DNA of 64,000 nucleotides, from the NCBI GenBank assembly GCA_033794685.1, contig JARAYZ010000002.1; one strand, written 5' to 3'. Below the pieces are notes generated by a model that saw only the letters and a list, made by a program, of their open reading frames with translations, was not told where the DNA came from and searched no databases. This document shows, piece after piece, positions 45,253 to 54,285 of this stretch. Position 1 is the stretch's first letter. Every line of letters starts with the position of its first letter. The DNA comes from Lentzea sp033794685. GTDB taxonomy: Bacteria; Actinomycetota; Actinomycetes; Mycobacteriales; Pseudonocardiaceae. The position numbers were made by a program, and so were the translations under genes.

Positions 45253-46479
45253 TCAGGCGGCGGCGATCGCCTCGTCCAGGATGCCGATCCCCAGCGCCAG
45301 CTCCTCCTCGGAAGCTGTCAGCGGCGGCGCGATCCGGAACACCCCGCCCATCCCCGGGATCTGCACGATGTTCATGTGCAACCCCAGGTCCAGGCACTTC
45401 TGGGTGATCGGCGCGCTCAACGACTCGTCCGCGATCTCCAGCCCTACGAGCAGCCCGCGCCCGCGCACGTCCGACACCAGGTCATGCCTCGAAGCGATGC
45501 CCTCCAGCCCGCTGCGCAGGAACGCGCCGAGCTTCGCCGCCCGTTCGTCCAGCCGCTCCTCGACGAGGACGTCCAGCACGGTGTTGCCGACGGCGGCCAC
45601 CAGCGGGTCCGACACGTGCGTGGTGAAGAACAGGTAGCCGCGGGCGTGCGCCTCCGCCTCGATCTCCGCGGAGGTGATCACGGCGGCGAGCGGCAGGCCG
45701 GCGCCGAGGGTCTTGGAGAGCGTCAGGATGTCCGGCACCACGCCGTCACGCTCGAACGCGTACCAGTTGCCCGTGCGGCACAGGCCGGTCTGCGCCTCGT
45801 CCATGATCAGCAGCATCCCGCGCTCACGGCACTTCTGGGACAGCGCGGCGAAGTAGCCCAACGGTGGTTCGAGGATGCCGCCCGACGAGAGGATCGGCTC
45901 GACGATGCAGGCGGCCAGTGAGCCGACCGACTGCGCGTCGATCAGGTCGAACGCCAGGTCGAGCTGCGCCTGCCAGTCGCCGGACGGGGCCGGGATGGCG
46001 AAGTTGCCGGGCGTGGCGGGGCCGTAGCCCTTGCGGCCCGCGCTGTAGGTCGCGGCGGCCGCGGCGGCGGTCATGCCGTGCCACGAGCGGGCGAACGCCA
46101 CCACCTCGTGCTTGCCGGTCACGAGCTTGGCCATGCGCAGCGCGGCCTCGTTCGACTCGGCACCGGTGGTCAGCAGCTGCACCTTGGAGAGCGTGTCGGG
46201 CAACGTCTCCGAGAGCCGCCGCGCCAGATCGACGACGGGCCGGCTGAGCATGCCGCTGAACAGGTGGTCGAGGTTCGCGATCTGGCGCTGCACCGTCTCG
46301 ACGATGCGCGGGTGGGAGTGGCCGAGGATGGCGCTCATCTGCCCGGACGTGAAGTCCAGGACGCGGCGGCCGTCCTCGGTGAACAGGAAGCTCCCCGACG
46401 CGCTGTCGATGATCTCGCGCGTGAACGTGCCGCCGTAGCGGACGAGGTGGCGGTCGACGTCGTCCCAGAAGGTGTCCAT
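45253..46479 (-). CDS. class III aminotransferase (2,2-dialkylglycine decarboxylase-like)
   Basis: 408 residues from ATG 46479 (MDTFWDDVDRHLVRYGG). PLP-enzyme marks: TTGAESNEAALRMAKLVTGK, LLIMDEAQTGLCRTGNWYAFE, and the Schiff-base Lys256 in LTLSKTLGAGLPLAAV. The N-terminus and the SWHGMTAAAAAATYS region are like dialkylglycine decarboxylases rather than ornithine or GABA aminotransferases. A LysR-type gene is transcribed divergently and probably controls it in response to the amino-acid substrate. Confidence 0.87.
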   Translation of the reverse strand: MDTFWDDVDRHLVRYGGTFTREIIDSASGSFLFTEDGRRVLDFTSGQMSAILGHSHPRIVETVQRQIANLDHLFSGMLSRPVVDLARRLSETLPDTLSKVQLLTTGAESNEAALRMAKLVTGKHEVVAFARSWHGMTAAAAAATYSAGRKGYGPATPGNFAIPAPSGDWQAQLDLAFDLIDAQSVGSLAACIVEPILSSGGILEPPLGYFAALSQKCRERGMLLIMDEAQTGLCRTGNWYAFERDGVVPDILTLSKTLGAGLPLAAVITSAEIEAEAHARGYLFFTTHVSDPLVAAVGNTVLDVLVEERLDERAAKLGAFLRSGLEGIASRHDLVSDVRGRGLLVGLEIADESLSAPITQKCLDLGLHMNIVQIPGMGGVFRIAPPLTASEEELALGIGILDEAIAAA

Positions 46480-46556
46480 GCATCTCAAGCTAGGACTCGT
46501 CGAGCAACAGGTCCATCTCACAATCCCACGCCCGCTGTTCGGAAATACTGCACAGC

Positions 46557-47426
46557 ATGACGCTCAACCCGTGGCGCCTGCGCCTGCTCAGCCAGCTCGA
46601 CGCGCTGGGCACCGTGCGGGCCGTGGCGCAGGCCGCGAACCTCAGCGCTTCGAGCGTGTCGCAACAGCTCGCGGTGCTCGAAGCCGAGACGCGCACGCAG
46701 CTGATCGAACGGACCGGGCGGCGCGTCCGGCTCACGTCGGCCGGGCTCATCCTGGCGCGCCGGGCACGGTCGATCCTCGATCAGATGGAGGCCGTCGAGG
46801 CCGAGCTGCGAGGGCTGAACGACGAACCGTCGGGCCTCATCCGGCTCGGCGCGTTCCAGAGCTCGATCCACACGCTCGCCGTGCCCGCGATCCAGGCCCT
46901 CGGGCACCCGCACCTGCACGTCGAGATCGTCGAGCTGGAACCGCACGCGAGCATGCCCGCGCTGCTCGCCGGGGAGGTCGACGTGATCATCACGACGACC
47001 GACTTCGTGGAGCTGCCGGTCCCCCGCGACATCGACGTCGTACCGCTCGGCCAGGACCCGATCGTGCTGGTCACGCCGCCGAACCACCCCGCGGCCGACG
47101 TCGCCGCGTGCAAGGACGAACCGTGGGCGTTCGACATCCCCGGCTCCTACATGGCGAAGCTCGCGACGAGGCTGTGCCGGCAGTCGGGGTTCGAGCCGCG
47201 GGTCGTCGGCCGGTTCAGCAACTACATGCTCACGCTCAAGCACGTCGAGGCCGGCCTGGCGGTCGCCGTGCTGCCCGCGCTGGCCGTCGACCGCCGGTTC
47301 GACGTGGTCACGAGGGAGCTGCCGGTGACGAGGAGGATCACCGCCGCCGTGCGCCGCGACTCGCGCGCCGCGATCACCGTGGTGCTCGACGCCCTGCATA
47401 CTCGGTCGCAGTCGGACGAGAGGTGA
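46557..47426 (+). CDS. LysR-family transcriptional regulator
   Basis: 289 residues from ATG 46557. N-terminal HTH (RLLSQLDALGTVRAVAQAANLSASSVSQQLAVLEAE is the region) and a substrate-binding domain starting SGLIRLGAFQSSIHTL. Divergent from the class III aminotransferase with 77 bp between starts, the classic LysR arrangement. Two bases separate its stop from the LacI-type gene start, so the two are probably cotranscribed. Confidence 0.9.
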   Translation: MTLNPWRLRLLSQLDALGTVRAVAQAANLSASSVSQQLAVLEAETRTQLIERTGRRVRLTSAGLILARRARSILDQMEAVEAELRGLNDEPSGLIRLGAFQSSIHTLAVPAIQALGHPHLHVEIVELEPHASMPALLAGEVDVIITTTDFVELPVPRDIDVVPLGQDPIVLVTPPNHPAADVAACKDEPWAFDIPGSYMAKLATRLCRQSGFEPRVVGRFSNYMLTLKHVEAGLAVAVLPALAVDRRFDVVTRELPVTRRITAAVRRDSRAAITVVLDALHTRSQSDER

Positions 47427-47428
47427 TC

Positions 47429-48412
47429 ATGAGCAAGCGCGTCACGATCAACGACGTCGCGCGGGTCGCCGGGGTCTCGCGGCAGACGGTGTCGCGAGCG
47501 CTCAACGACAAGGGCGAGATCGACGCGAGCACCAAGCAGCGGGTCCTCGACGCCGCGCAGGAGCTCGGCTACCGGCCGAGCCGGTTCGCGCGCGGTCTCG
47601 TGCGGCAGGACAGCACCACGATCGGCCTGGTCATCCCCGACCTGCTCAACCCGTTCTTCACCGAGGTCGCGGCCGGGGCGCTCGAGGCCGCGCGCTCGCA
47701 CGGCTGGCACGTGATCGTCTACGACACCGCCGACAGCATCACCGAGGAACGCGGCACGCTCGGCGTCATCACCTCCCAGGTCGACGCGGTGGCCGGTTAC
47801 TTCAGCCTCGACGAGGCCGAGCTCGACAAGCACCTCAGCGGCATGCCCGCGGTGCTCATAGGGCGTGACCACCACACGCCGCGCTTCAGCTCGATCCGCA
47901 TCGACGGTGAGAAGGGCGTGCACGAGGCCATCGACCACCTCGTCGCCGCGGGTCACCGCAGGATCGGCATGCTCGACCACGCGGGCCGCGCCGAACCGAG
48001 CCTGCGCCGCGACTGGTTCGCCGACGCGATGAAGGACCACGACCTCACCGCTCCCGTCGTCGGCAACGCGGTGCAGTCCGTCGACGGCGGCGCCGAGGCC
48101 CTCCACGAACTCCTCGGTGAGCACCCCGATCTCACCGCGGTGTTCACCTACAACGACGTCATCGCGATGGGTGCGCTCAAGGCCGCCCGCAAGCTCGGCA
48201 AGGCCGTCCCCCAGGACCTCGCGGTGGTCGGGTTCGACGGCCTCCAGCTCGGCACGGTCGTCGACCCGGCGCTCACGAGCGTCGCGCTCGACACCCGTCG
48301 CATCGGCGCCCTCGCCATCGAGCAGGCGGGCAGGCTGGTCGCGGGCGAGACACCGCTACCCGAGGAAGAACTGCTGGTCAGCGGCGTGTTGTTAGTCCGC
48401 GAATCCGCCTGA
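47429..48412 (+). CDS. LacI-family transcriptional regulator of the sugar operon
   Basis: 327 residues. The HTH is VTINDVARVAGVSRQTVSRALN and the ligand-binding domain starts TIGLVIPDLLNPFFTEVAAGA, with late IAMGALKAARKLGKAVPQDLAVVGFDG. It lies immediately before the sugar ABC transporter and beta-galactosidase operon, whose promoter carries a perfect 16-bp palindrome of the LacI-operator kind. Very likely the local repressor, released by a beta-galactoside or derived sugar. Confidence 0.92.
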   Translation: MSKRVTINDVARVAGVSRQTVSRALNDKGEIDASTKQRVLDAAQELGYRPSRFARGLVRQDSTTIGLVIPDLLNPFFTEVAAGALEAARSHGWHVIVYDTADSITEERGTLGVITSQVDAVAGYFSLDEAELDKHLSGMPAVLIGRDHHTPRFSSIRIDGEKGVHEAIDHLVAAGHRRIGMLDHAGRAEPSLRRDWFADAMKDHDLTAPVVGNAVQSVDGGAEALHELLGEHPDLTAVFTYNDVIAMGALKAARKLGKAVPQDLAVVGFDGLQLGTVVDPALTSVALDTRRIGALAIEQAGRLVAGETPLPEEELLVSGVLLVRESA

Positions 48413-48415
48413 CCC

Positions 48416-48470
48416 TTGACAGGCTCACTCGTCCGGCCCATGCTTCGCGCCAATCCGTGAACGTTCACGG
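48416..48470 (+). promoter_or_regulatory. promoter with LacI-family operator for the sugar operon
   Basis: A consensus -35 box TTGACA (48416-48421), a 17-bp spacer and a -10 box CATGCT (48439-48444) are followed by the perfect palindrome CCGTGAACGTTCACGG (48455-48470). The palindrome overlaps the expected transcription start region. A further half copy (GCGTTCACGG) follows at about 48474. Placement fits repression by the LacI protein encoded just upstream. Confidence 0.8.
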
Positions 48471-48501
48471 GAGCGTTCACGGGCTCTCCGGAGGGTCCCC
48501 G

Positions 48502-49785
48502 ATGACGTTGACTCGACGCAGGTTTCTGACCGGCGCGGCAGCACTCGGTGCAACAGCACTGGGCACTACCGCGTGCACCAGTCCGACCACGGCCAACCCG
48601 GGCAGGATCACGCTCTGGTACTCCACGAACGGCCTGTCGGAGAAGGTGCTCGGCGAAGCCGTGCAGCGATTCCCCGCCCAGCGCCTCACGCCGAACAAGG
48701 TGAGCGGCGAACTGAACCGGCGGCTGCTCGCCGCCCTGTCCGGCGAGGCCTACCTGCCGGACATCACGATGCTCGGCGACGGCATCTCGACCTACTTCAG
48801 CGCCACCGACCGGTTCGCCGACCTCAACGCGCTCGGCGCGAGGCAGGACGAGTCGCGCTACCTGCCGTGGAAGTGGCAGGCGGGCCGCAGCCCGGACGGG
48901 TTCCAGCTCGGCTTCCCGATCGACACGGGCCCGGCCGCGCTCTACTACCGGCACGACCTGTTCGCCGAGGCCGGACTGCCGAGCGAACCGGACGCCGTGG
49001 CCGCCGCACTGTCCACGTGGGACGAGTACTTCGAGTTCGCGAAGCGGGTCAAGGACAAGCTCCCCGGCAAGTACCTGATCACCGACACGAAGATGGTGTT
49101 CACGTACTCGCTCGCGCAGGAGAAGCAGAAGTACCTCGACCGGCAGAACCGCTACCTCGACGACCAGTCGCAGGTCCGCCGAGCCTGGGACCGCGCGGTC
49201 ACGGCGTTCCGGATGGGGCTCACCGCGGGCTACGCGGGGTCGGCCGCCGGTGAGGGCGTAGACCGGCGCGCGGCCTGGACGAACGGCAAGGAGGTCGCGT
49301 TCGTCAACGCCTCCTGGATCACCGGCAACCTCAAGCAGTCCGCGCCGGGCACGTCCGGCCGATGGCACGTGTGTCAGGCACCCGGTGGTCCCGGCAACCA
49401 GGGCGGCTCGTTCCTGGCGATCACCAAGTACTGCCCGGACCCGCAGGGCGCCTACGACGTCGTGAAGTGGCTGATGTCGCCGGAGAACCAGGCGTCGGCC
49501 TACCTGGAGCTGGGCCTGTTCCCGTCCAGCCCGTCGGTCTACTCCGACCCGAAGGTGCTGGCGCCGGAGGAGTTCTTCGGCGGGCAGGTGTCGATCCAGG
49601 TGTTCGGCGAGATCGCGGAGAAGGTCCAGCCCGTCTACTTCTCGCCCTGGGACATCACGATCTCCGACACCTACACCGACGAGCTGGCCAACGTCGAGTC
49701 CGCGGGCAAGGACCCGGAACAGGCGTGGCAGGACGCGCGGACGTCGGTCGAACGGCTGCTGCGCCGGCAGGGGGTGCTCGCATGA
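48502..49785 (+). CDS. sugar ABC transporter substrate-binding lipoprotein
   Basis: 427 residues from ATG 48502. Twin-arginine signal (TLTRRRFLTGAAALGATALG) followed by a lipobox-like TTAC with the probable lipidated Cys. The mature part (ITLWYSTNGLSEKVLGEAV) is a family 1 extracellular binding protein. The open frame begins earlier at GTG 48457, but that start lies within the operator. Works with the two permeases that follow. Confidence 0.88.
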   Translation: MTLTRRRFLTGAAALGATALGTTACTSPTTANPGRITLWYSTNGLSEKVLGEAVQRFPAQRLTPNKVSGELNRRLLAALSGEAYLPDITMLGDGISTYFSATDRFADLNALGARQDESRYLPWKWQAGRSPDGFQLGFPIDTGPAALYYRHDLFAEAGLPSEPDAVAAALSTWDEYFEFAKRVKDKLPGKYLITDTKMVFTYSLAQEKQKYLDRQNRYLDDQSQVRRAWDRAVTAFRMGLTAGYAGSAAGEGVDRRAAWTNGKEVAFVNASWITGNLKQSAPGTSGRWHVCQAPGGPGNQGGSFLAITKYCPDPQGAYDVVKWLMSPENQASAYLELGLFPSSPSVYSDPKVLAPEEFFGGQVSIQVFGEIAEKVQPVYFSPWDITISDTYTDELANVESAGKDPEQAWQDARTSVERLLRRQGVLA

Positions 49786-50687
49786 CCGCCGTCACCGCGA
49801 ACCGCAGGTGGAAGTACCTCCCGCAGTACCTGGCCATCGCGCCGTTCTTCGTGCTGTTCGCCGTCTTCGGGCTCTATCCCGTGGTGTACTCGCTGTGGTT
49901 GTCGTTGCAGCGCTGGAACGGCGTCAGCGAGATGAAGTTCGTGGGGCTGGAGAACTTCGCGTTCCTCCTCACCGACACCGCCTTCTGGGACGCGATCGGC
50001 AACACCCTGATCATCTGGGTGATGTCGACGATCCCGATGCTGGCCCTGTCGATGCTCGTCGTCCTGGGGCTCAACTCCTCGGTGCGCCACAAGGGTTTCC
50101 TGCGAGTCGCGTACTTCCTGCCCAACGTCACGTCGATCGTGGCGATGTCGCTGGTGTTCGGCTCGTTCTTCTCCAGCGAGTTCGGTGTCCTGAACTGGTT
50201 CCTGGGCCTGATCGGCGTGGACCCGGTGCAGTGGCTCACCGATCCGTGGGCGATCCGGACCGCGATCTCGTTGATGATCATCTGGCGCTGGACGGGCTAC
50301 AACGCGATCATCCTGCTGGCGGGCCTGCAGGCACTCCCCCAGGACGTCTACGAGGCCGCGCGGCTCGACGGCGCGGGCCCCGTGCAGACGTTCTTCCGCA
50401 TCACGCTTCCGTTGCTGCGCCCGGTGATCCTGTTCTCGGTCGTGATGTCGGCGATCGGCGGGCTGCAGATCTTCACCGAGTCACAGGTCCTGCTCGGCGA
50501 CCGCGGCGGCCCCGAGGGCGCGGGCATGACGATGGTCCTCTACTTCTACAACACCGCGTTCGCGGACAACGACTTCGGCTACGGCGCCGCCATCGCGTGG
50601 GGCATCTTCGTGGTCGTCGTGCTGTTCTCGATCCTCAACTGGCGGCTCGTGCAGCGCCCGGCCCGCGCGAACGGAGGCGACAAGTGA
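49782..50687 (+). CDS. sugar ABC transporter permease (MalF/UgpA type)
   Basis: 301 residues from ATG 49782, overlapping the previous stop (ATGA). Six hydrophobic segments are visible and the EAA loop is VYEAARLDGAGPVQTFFRITLP. Pairs with the next gene to form the membrane channel. No ATP-binding subunit is encoded in this operon; actinomycetes commonly use a shared MsiK-type ATPase (established knowledge). Confidence 0.92.
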   Translation: MTAVTANRRWKYLPQYLAIAPFFVLFAVFGLYPVVYSLWLSLQRWNGVSEMKFVGLENFAFLLTDTAFWDAIGNTLIIWVMSTIPMLALSMLVVLGLNSSVRHKGFLRVAYFLPNVTSIVAMSLVFGSFFSSEFGVLNWFLGLIGVDPVQWLTDPWAIRTAISLMIIWRWTGYNAIILLAGLQALPQDVYEAARLDGAGPVQTFFRITLPLLRPVILFSVVMSAIGGLQIFTESQVLLGDRGGPEGAGMTMVLYFYNTAFADNDFGYGAAIAWGIFVVVVLFSILNWRLVQRPARANGGDK

Positions 50688-51511
50688 ACCGGACGAGGCC
50701 CGGCACCCTGCTCACCTACGGCGCGCTGGTGGTCGGTGCGCTGATCACGCTGTTCCCCTACTACCAGCTCGCGGTGATGGCCTCGAACACCACCGCGGAC
50801 ATCTACTCGACGCCACCGACGTTCTGGTTCGGCGGGCACCTCTTCGAGAACATCGGCGAGGTGTTCGCGAAGGTCGACTTCTTCGGATCGGTGCTCAACA
50901 CCCTGGTCGTGGCGATCGCGACCACCGTGCTGGTGCTGTTCTTCGACTCGCTGGCGGCCTTCACGTTCGCCAAGTACGACTTCCCCGGCAGCAACGTCCT
51001 CTTCGGAATCCTGCTGGCGACGTTCGTGGTGCCGACCCAGCTCGCGGCGATCCCGCAGTTCGACCTGATGGCGAAGTTCGGACTGGTCGGCAGCCTCAAC
51101 GCGCTGATCATCCCGGCGGCCGCCAACGCGTTCGGCATCTTCTGGATGCGCCAGTACGCCCGCGGTGCCATCGCGGACGAACTGCTGGAGGCCGCACGGG
51201 TGGACGGCGCGGGCTTCTTCCGCACCTACCTGTCGGTCGGGCTACCGGTGCTGCGGCCCGCGCTCGCGTTCCTCGGGATCTTCACGTTCGTCAACGCGTG
51301 GAACGACTACCTGTGGCCGCTGGTCGTGCTGATCGACTCGAACCACACAACGCTGCAGGTGGCGTTGTCGCAGCTCAACGGCCTGTACGTGCAGGACTAC
51401 GCGGTCGTCATGGCCGGGACGCTGGTGGCGATCGTGCCGCTGGTGATCGTGTTCCTGATCGGTGCGCGTCACTTCATCCGCAACATCGCCGCCGGCGCAG
51501 TGAAGGGCTGA
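50684..51511 (+). CDS. sugar ABC transporter permease (MalG/UgpE type)
   Basis: 275 residues from GTG 50684, overlapping the previous stop (GTGA). Six membrane segments; EAA loop LLEAARVDGAGFFRTYLSVGLP, followed by PALAFLGIFTFVNAWNDYLWPL, the usual C-terminal signature of this subunit. Second half of the importer channel. Confidence 0.92.
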   Translation: MNRTRPGTLLTYGALVVGALITLFPYYQLAVMASNTTADIYSTPPTFWFGGHLFENIGEVFAKVDFFGSVLNTLVVAIATTVLVLFFDSLAAFTFAKYDFPGSNVLFGILLATFVVPTQLAAIPQFDLMAKFGLVGSLNALIIPAAANAFGIFWMRQYARGAIADELLEAARVDGAGFFRTYLSVGLPVLRPALAFLGIFTFVNAWNDYLWPLVVLIDSNHTTLQVALSQLNGLYVQDYAVVMAGTLVAIVPLVIVFLIGARHFIRNIAAGAVKG

Positions 51512-51516
51512 ACATC

Positions 51517-54243
51517 TTGTCGTACATCGAGGAAATCGGTCCCACGACGGGCGGCCTGGCGCCGCGTGCCTTCTTCACCTCCGACGCGGCCTCGCTGCCG
51601 CTGGACGGGACCTGGGACTTCCAGCTCGACGAGGGCGCCTGGGGCACCATCACCGTGCCGGGGCATTGGCAACTGCAGGGGCACGGCGCTCCCGCGTACA
51701 CGAACGTGCGCTACCCGTTCCCGGTCGAGCCGCCGTTCGTGCCCTCCGAGAACCCCACGGGCGAGTACCGGCTGACGTTCGACCTGCCGGAGGACTGGCC
51801 GGACGAGCCGGCGGTGCTGCGCTTCGACGGCGTCGACTCGTGCGGACTGGTGCGGCTCAACGACGTCGAACTGGGTGTCACCCGCGGCAGCAGGCTGCCC
51901 AGCGAGTTCGAGGTCGGGCACCTGCTGCGCCCGTCCGGGAACGTGCTGACCGTGCGCGTGCACCAGTGGTCGGCCGGCAGCTACCTCGAAGACCAGGACA
52001 TGTGGTGGCTGTCCGGGATCTTCCGCTCGGTGGCGCTGCTGTCGCGCCCACGTGGTGGCGTCGCGGACTACCAGGTCCACGCCTCCTACGACCACGTCTC
52101 CGGGTCTGGCACGTTGTCGGTCGAGGGCGGGATGCTCACCGTGCCCGAACTGGACGTGCACGACCTCCTGCCGGGACAGTCGTTCTCGCTGCCCGTCGAG
52201 CCGTGGAGCGCGGAAAGTCCCCGGCTCTACGACGGTGTCGTGCACACCGAGGTCGAACGCGTGCCGGTGCGGATCGGCTTCCGGACAGTCGCCATCTCCG
52301 ACGGCGTGCTGACCGTGAACGGTGCTCGTGTCGTGTTCCGGGGCGTGAACCGGCACGAGCACCACCCCCGTTCGGGTCGCGCGGTGCCTCGGGAAGTGGC
52401 GTTGCAGGACGTGCTGCTCATGAAGCGGCACAACGTCAACGCCGTGCGCACCAGCCACTACCCGCCGGACCCGTACTTCCTGTCGTTGTGCGACGAGTAC
52501 GGGCTGTGGGTGATCGACGAGTGCGACCTCGAGACGCACGGGTTCGGTGAACTGGGCTGGGACCGCAACCCCAGCGACGACCCCCGGTGGGCCGAGTCCT
52601 ATGTGGACCGGATGCGGCGGATGGTCGAGCGGGACAAGAACCACCCGTCGATCGTGCTGTGGTCGCTGGGCAACGAGTCGCACACCGGCCGCAACCTCGC
52701 GGCGATGGCTTCGTGGACACGCGACCGCGACCCCTCACGTCCGGTGCACTACGAGGGCGACTTCGACTGCGAGTACGTCGACGTCTACAGCCGGATGTAC
52801 GCCTCGCACGAAGAGGTCGAGAAGATCGGCCGTGAGCACACCCACGGGTTGCCGTTCATCCTGTGCGAGTTCGCGCACGCGATGGGCAACGGGCCGGGCG
52901 GGATGCTGGAGTACCGCGAGCTGTTCGAGCGCTACCCGACCGTGCAGGGCGGGTTCATCTGGGAGTGGATCGACCACGGGATCGAGCGCGACGGGCACTT
53001 CGCGTACGGCGGTGACTTCGGGGAACCGTTGCACGACGGGAACTTCGTGATCGACGGGCTGGTGTTCCCCGACCGGACGCCGTCGCCGGGCCTGACGGAG
53101 TTCGCCAAGGTCTTCGAGCCGGTGCGGATCTCCGGGGGTTCCGGTATCCGGATCGAGAGCTTCTACGACCACGAGAGCACCGGCCACCTGCGGTTCGACT
53201 GGGTGTACGAAGACGACGGGGTGGAGGTCGCCTCCGGCTCGCTCCCGACACCGAGGATCGGGGCGGGAGAGCACGCCGTCGTGCCGTTGCCCGAGGTTCC
53301 CGAGGTGTCCGGCGAGGGCTGGCTCACGGTTCGCGCGTCGCTGGCCACCGCCACCTCCTGGGGCGAGTCCGGTCACGTCGTCGCGTGGGGCCAGATCGCC
53401 CTCTCGGCAGCGGCCCCGGCGTCGTCCAGGGCCCGAGAGAGCGTCCGTGCCGGAAGACTGGGTCCCGGCGAGTTCGACCCGGTCACCGGCCTGCTGACCA
53501 GGCTCGGTGGCCTTTCCGTCGAGGGCCCGCGGCTGGACCTCTGGCGCGCTCCCACCGACAACGACCGCGGCTCCGAGCACCCCGAGGAACGGGCGTGGCG
53601 CGACGCCGGACTGCACCGCCTCCAGCACCGGGTCGTCGAGGTCCGCACGGGCGGGTCCGAGCTGGTCGTGCGCACGCGCGTCGCGCCCCCGGCCTGGGGT
53701 TTCGGCATGGTCGCCGACTACCGCTGGACCGCCGACGGCGACCGCCTGCACCTCCAGGTCGACGTCACCCCGGACGGCGAGTGGCCGTGCACGCTTCCCC
53801 GCCTCGGCCTGCGGATGGCACTGCCGGAGGCGGACGTCGTCGAGTGGTTCGGCGCAGGGCCGGGTGAGGCGTACGCGGACAGCCGCCAGGCCGCCCGCGT
53901 CGGCCGGTTCTCCTCGACGGTCGACGCGCTGCAGACGCCGTACGTGTTCCCGCAGGAGAACGGCAACCGCGCCGACGCGAGGTGGCTCGAGATCGGCGGG
54001 CTGCGGATCGAAGGCGAGCCGGTGTTCGACTTCACCGCCCGCCGCTGGACCAGCGAGGACCTCGACGCTGCCAAGCACACGCACGAGCTGCGTCCCCGTG
54101 ACCGCGTGTACCTGAACCTCGACCTCGCCCAGCACGGCCTCGGTACGGCGTCGTGCGGGCCGGGCGTGCTGCCGCAACACCGGTTGCACGCGCGCACAGC
54201 GTCGTTCGCGGTCACCTTCGTTCCAGCATCTGGACGTAGTTGA
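51517..54243 (+). CDS. lacZ: GH2 beta-galactosidase (LacZ type)
   Basis: 908 residues from TTG 51517 (AAGGG nine bases upstream; five bases after the permease stop). The GH2 sugar-binding domain is at the N-terminus (ITVPGHWQLQGHGAPAYTNV). The barrel starts FRGVNRHEHHPRSGRAV. The acid/base Glu is residue 387 (WSLGNESHTG) and the nucleophile Glu is residue 451 (ILCEFAHAMGNG). A C-terminal Bgal_small_N domain follows (LDLWRAPTDNDRG). No signal peptide, so it cleaves imported beta-galactosides in the cytoplasm. Last gene of the LacI-controlled operon. Confidence 0.92.
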   Translation: MSYIEEIGPTTGGLAPRAFFTSDAASLPLDGTWDFQLDEGAWGTITVPGHWQLQGHGAPAYTNVRYPFPVEPPFVPSENPTGEYRLTFDLPEDWPDEPAVLRFDGVDSCGLVRLNDVELGVTRGSRLPSEFEVGHLLRPSGNVLTVRVHQWSAGSYLEDQDMWWLSGIFRSVALLSRPRGGVADYQVHASYDHVSGSGTLSVEGGMLTVPELDVHDLLPGQSFSLPVEPWSAESPRLYDGVVHTEVERVPVRIGFRTVAISDGVLTVNGARVVFRGVNRHEHHPRSGRAVPREVALQDVLLMKRHNVNAVRTSHYPPDPYFLSLCDEYGLWVIDECDLETHGFGELGWDRNPSDDPRWAESYVDRMRRMVERDKNHPSIVLWSLGNESHTGRNLAAMASWTRDRDPSRPVHYEGDFDCEYVDVYSRMYASHEEVEKIGREHTHGLPFILCEFAHAMGNGPGGMLEYRELFERYPTVQGGFIWEWIDHGIERDGHFAYGGDFGEPLHDGNFVIDGLVFPDRTPSPGLTEFAKVFEPVRISGGSGIRIESFYDHESTGHLRFDWVYEDDGVEVASGSLPTPRIGAGEHAVVPLPEVPEVSGEGWLTVRASLATATSWGESGHVVAWGQIALSAAAPASSRARESVRAGRLGPGEFDPVTGLLTRLGGLSVEGPRLDLWRAPTDNDRGSEHPEERAWRDAGLHRLQHRVVEVRTGGSELVVRTRVAPPAWGFGMVADYRWTADGDRLHLQVDVTPDGEWPCTLPRLGLRMALPEADVVEWFGAGPGEAYADSRQAARVGRFSSTVDALQTPYVFPQENGNRADARWLEIGGLRIEGEPVFDFTARRWTSEDLDAAKHTHELRPRDRVYLNLDLAQHGLGTASCGPGVLPQHRLHARTASFAVTFVPASGRS

Positions 54244-54285
54244 GACGTCATCTAAAATCGGGAGGAGACGCTGAGGAGGGGTTCC

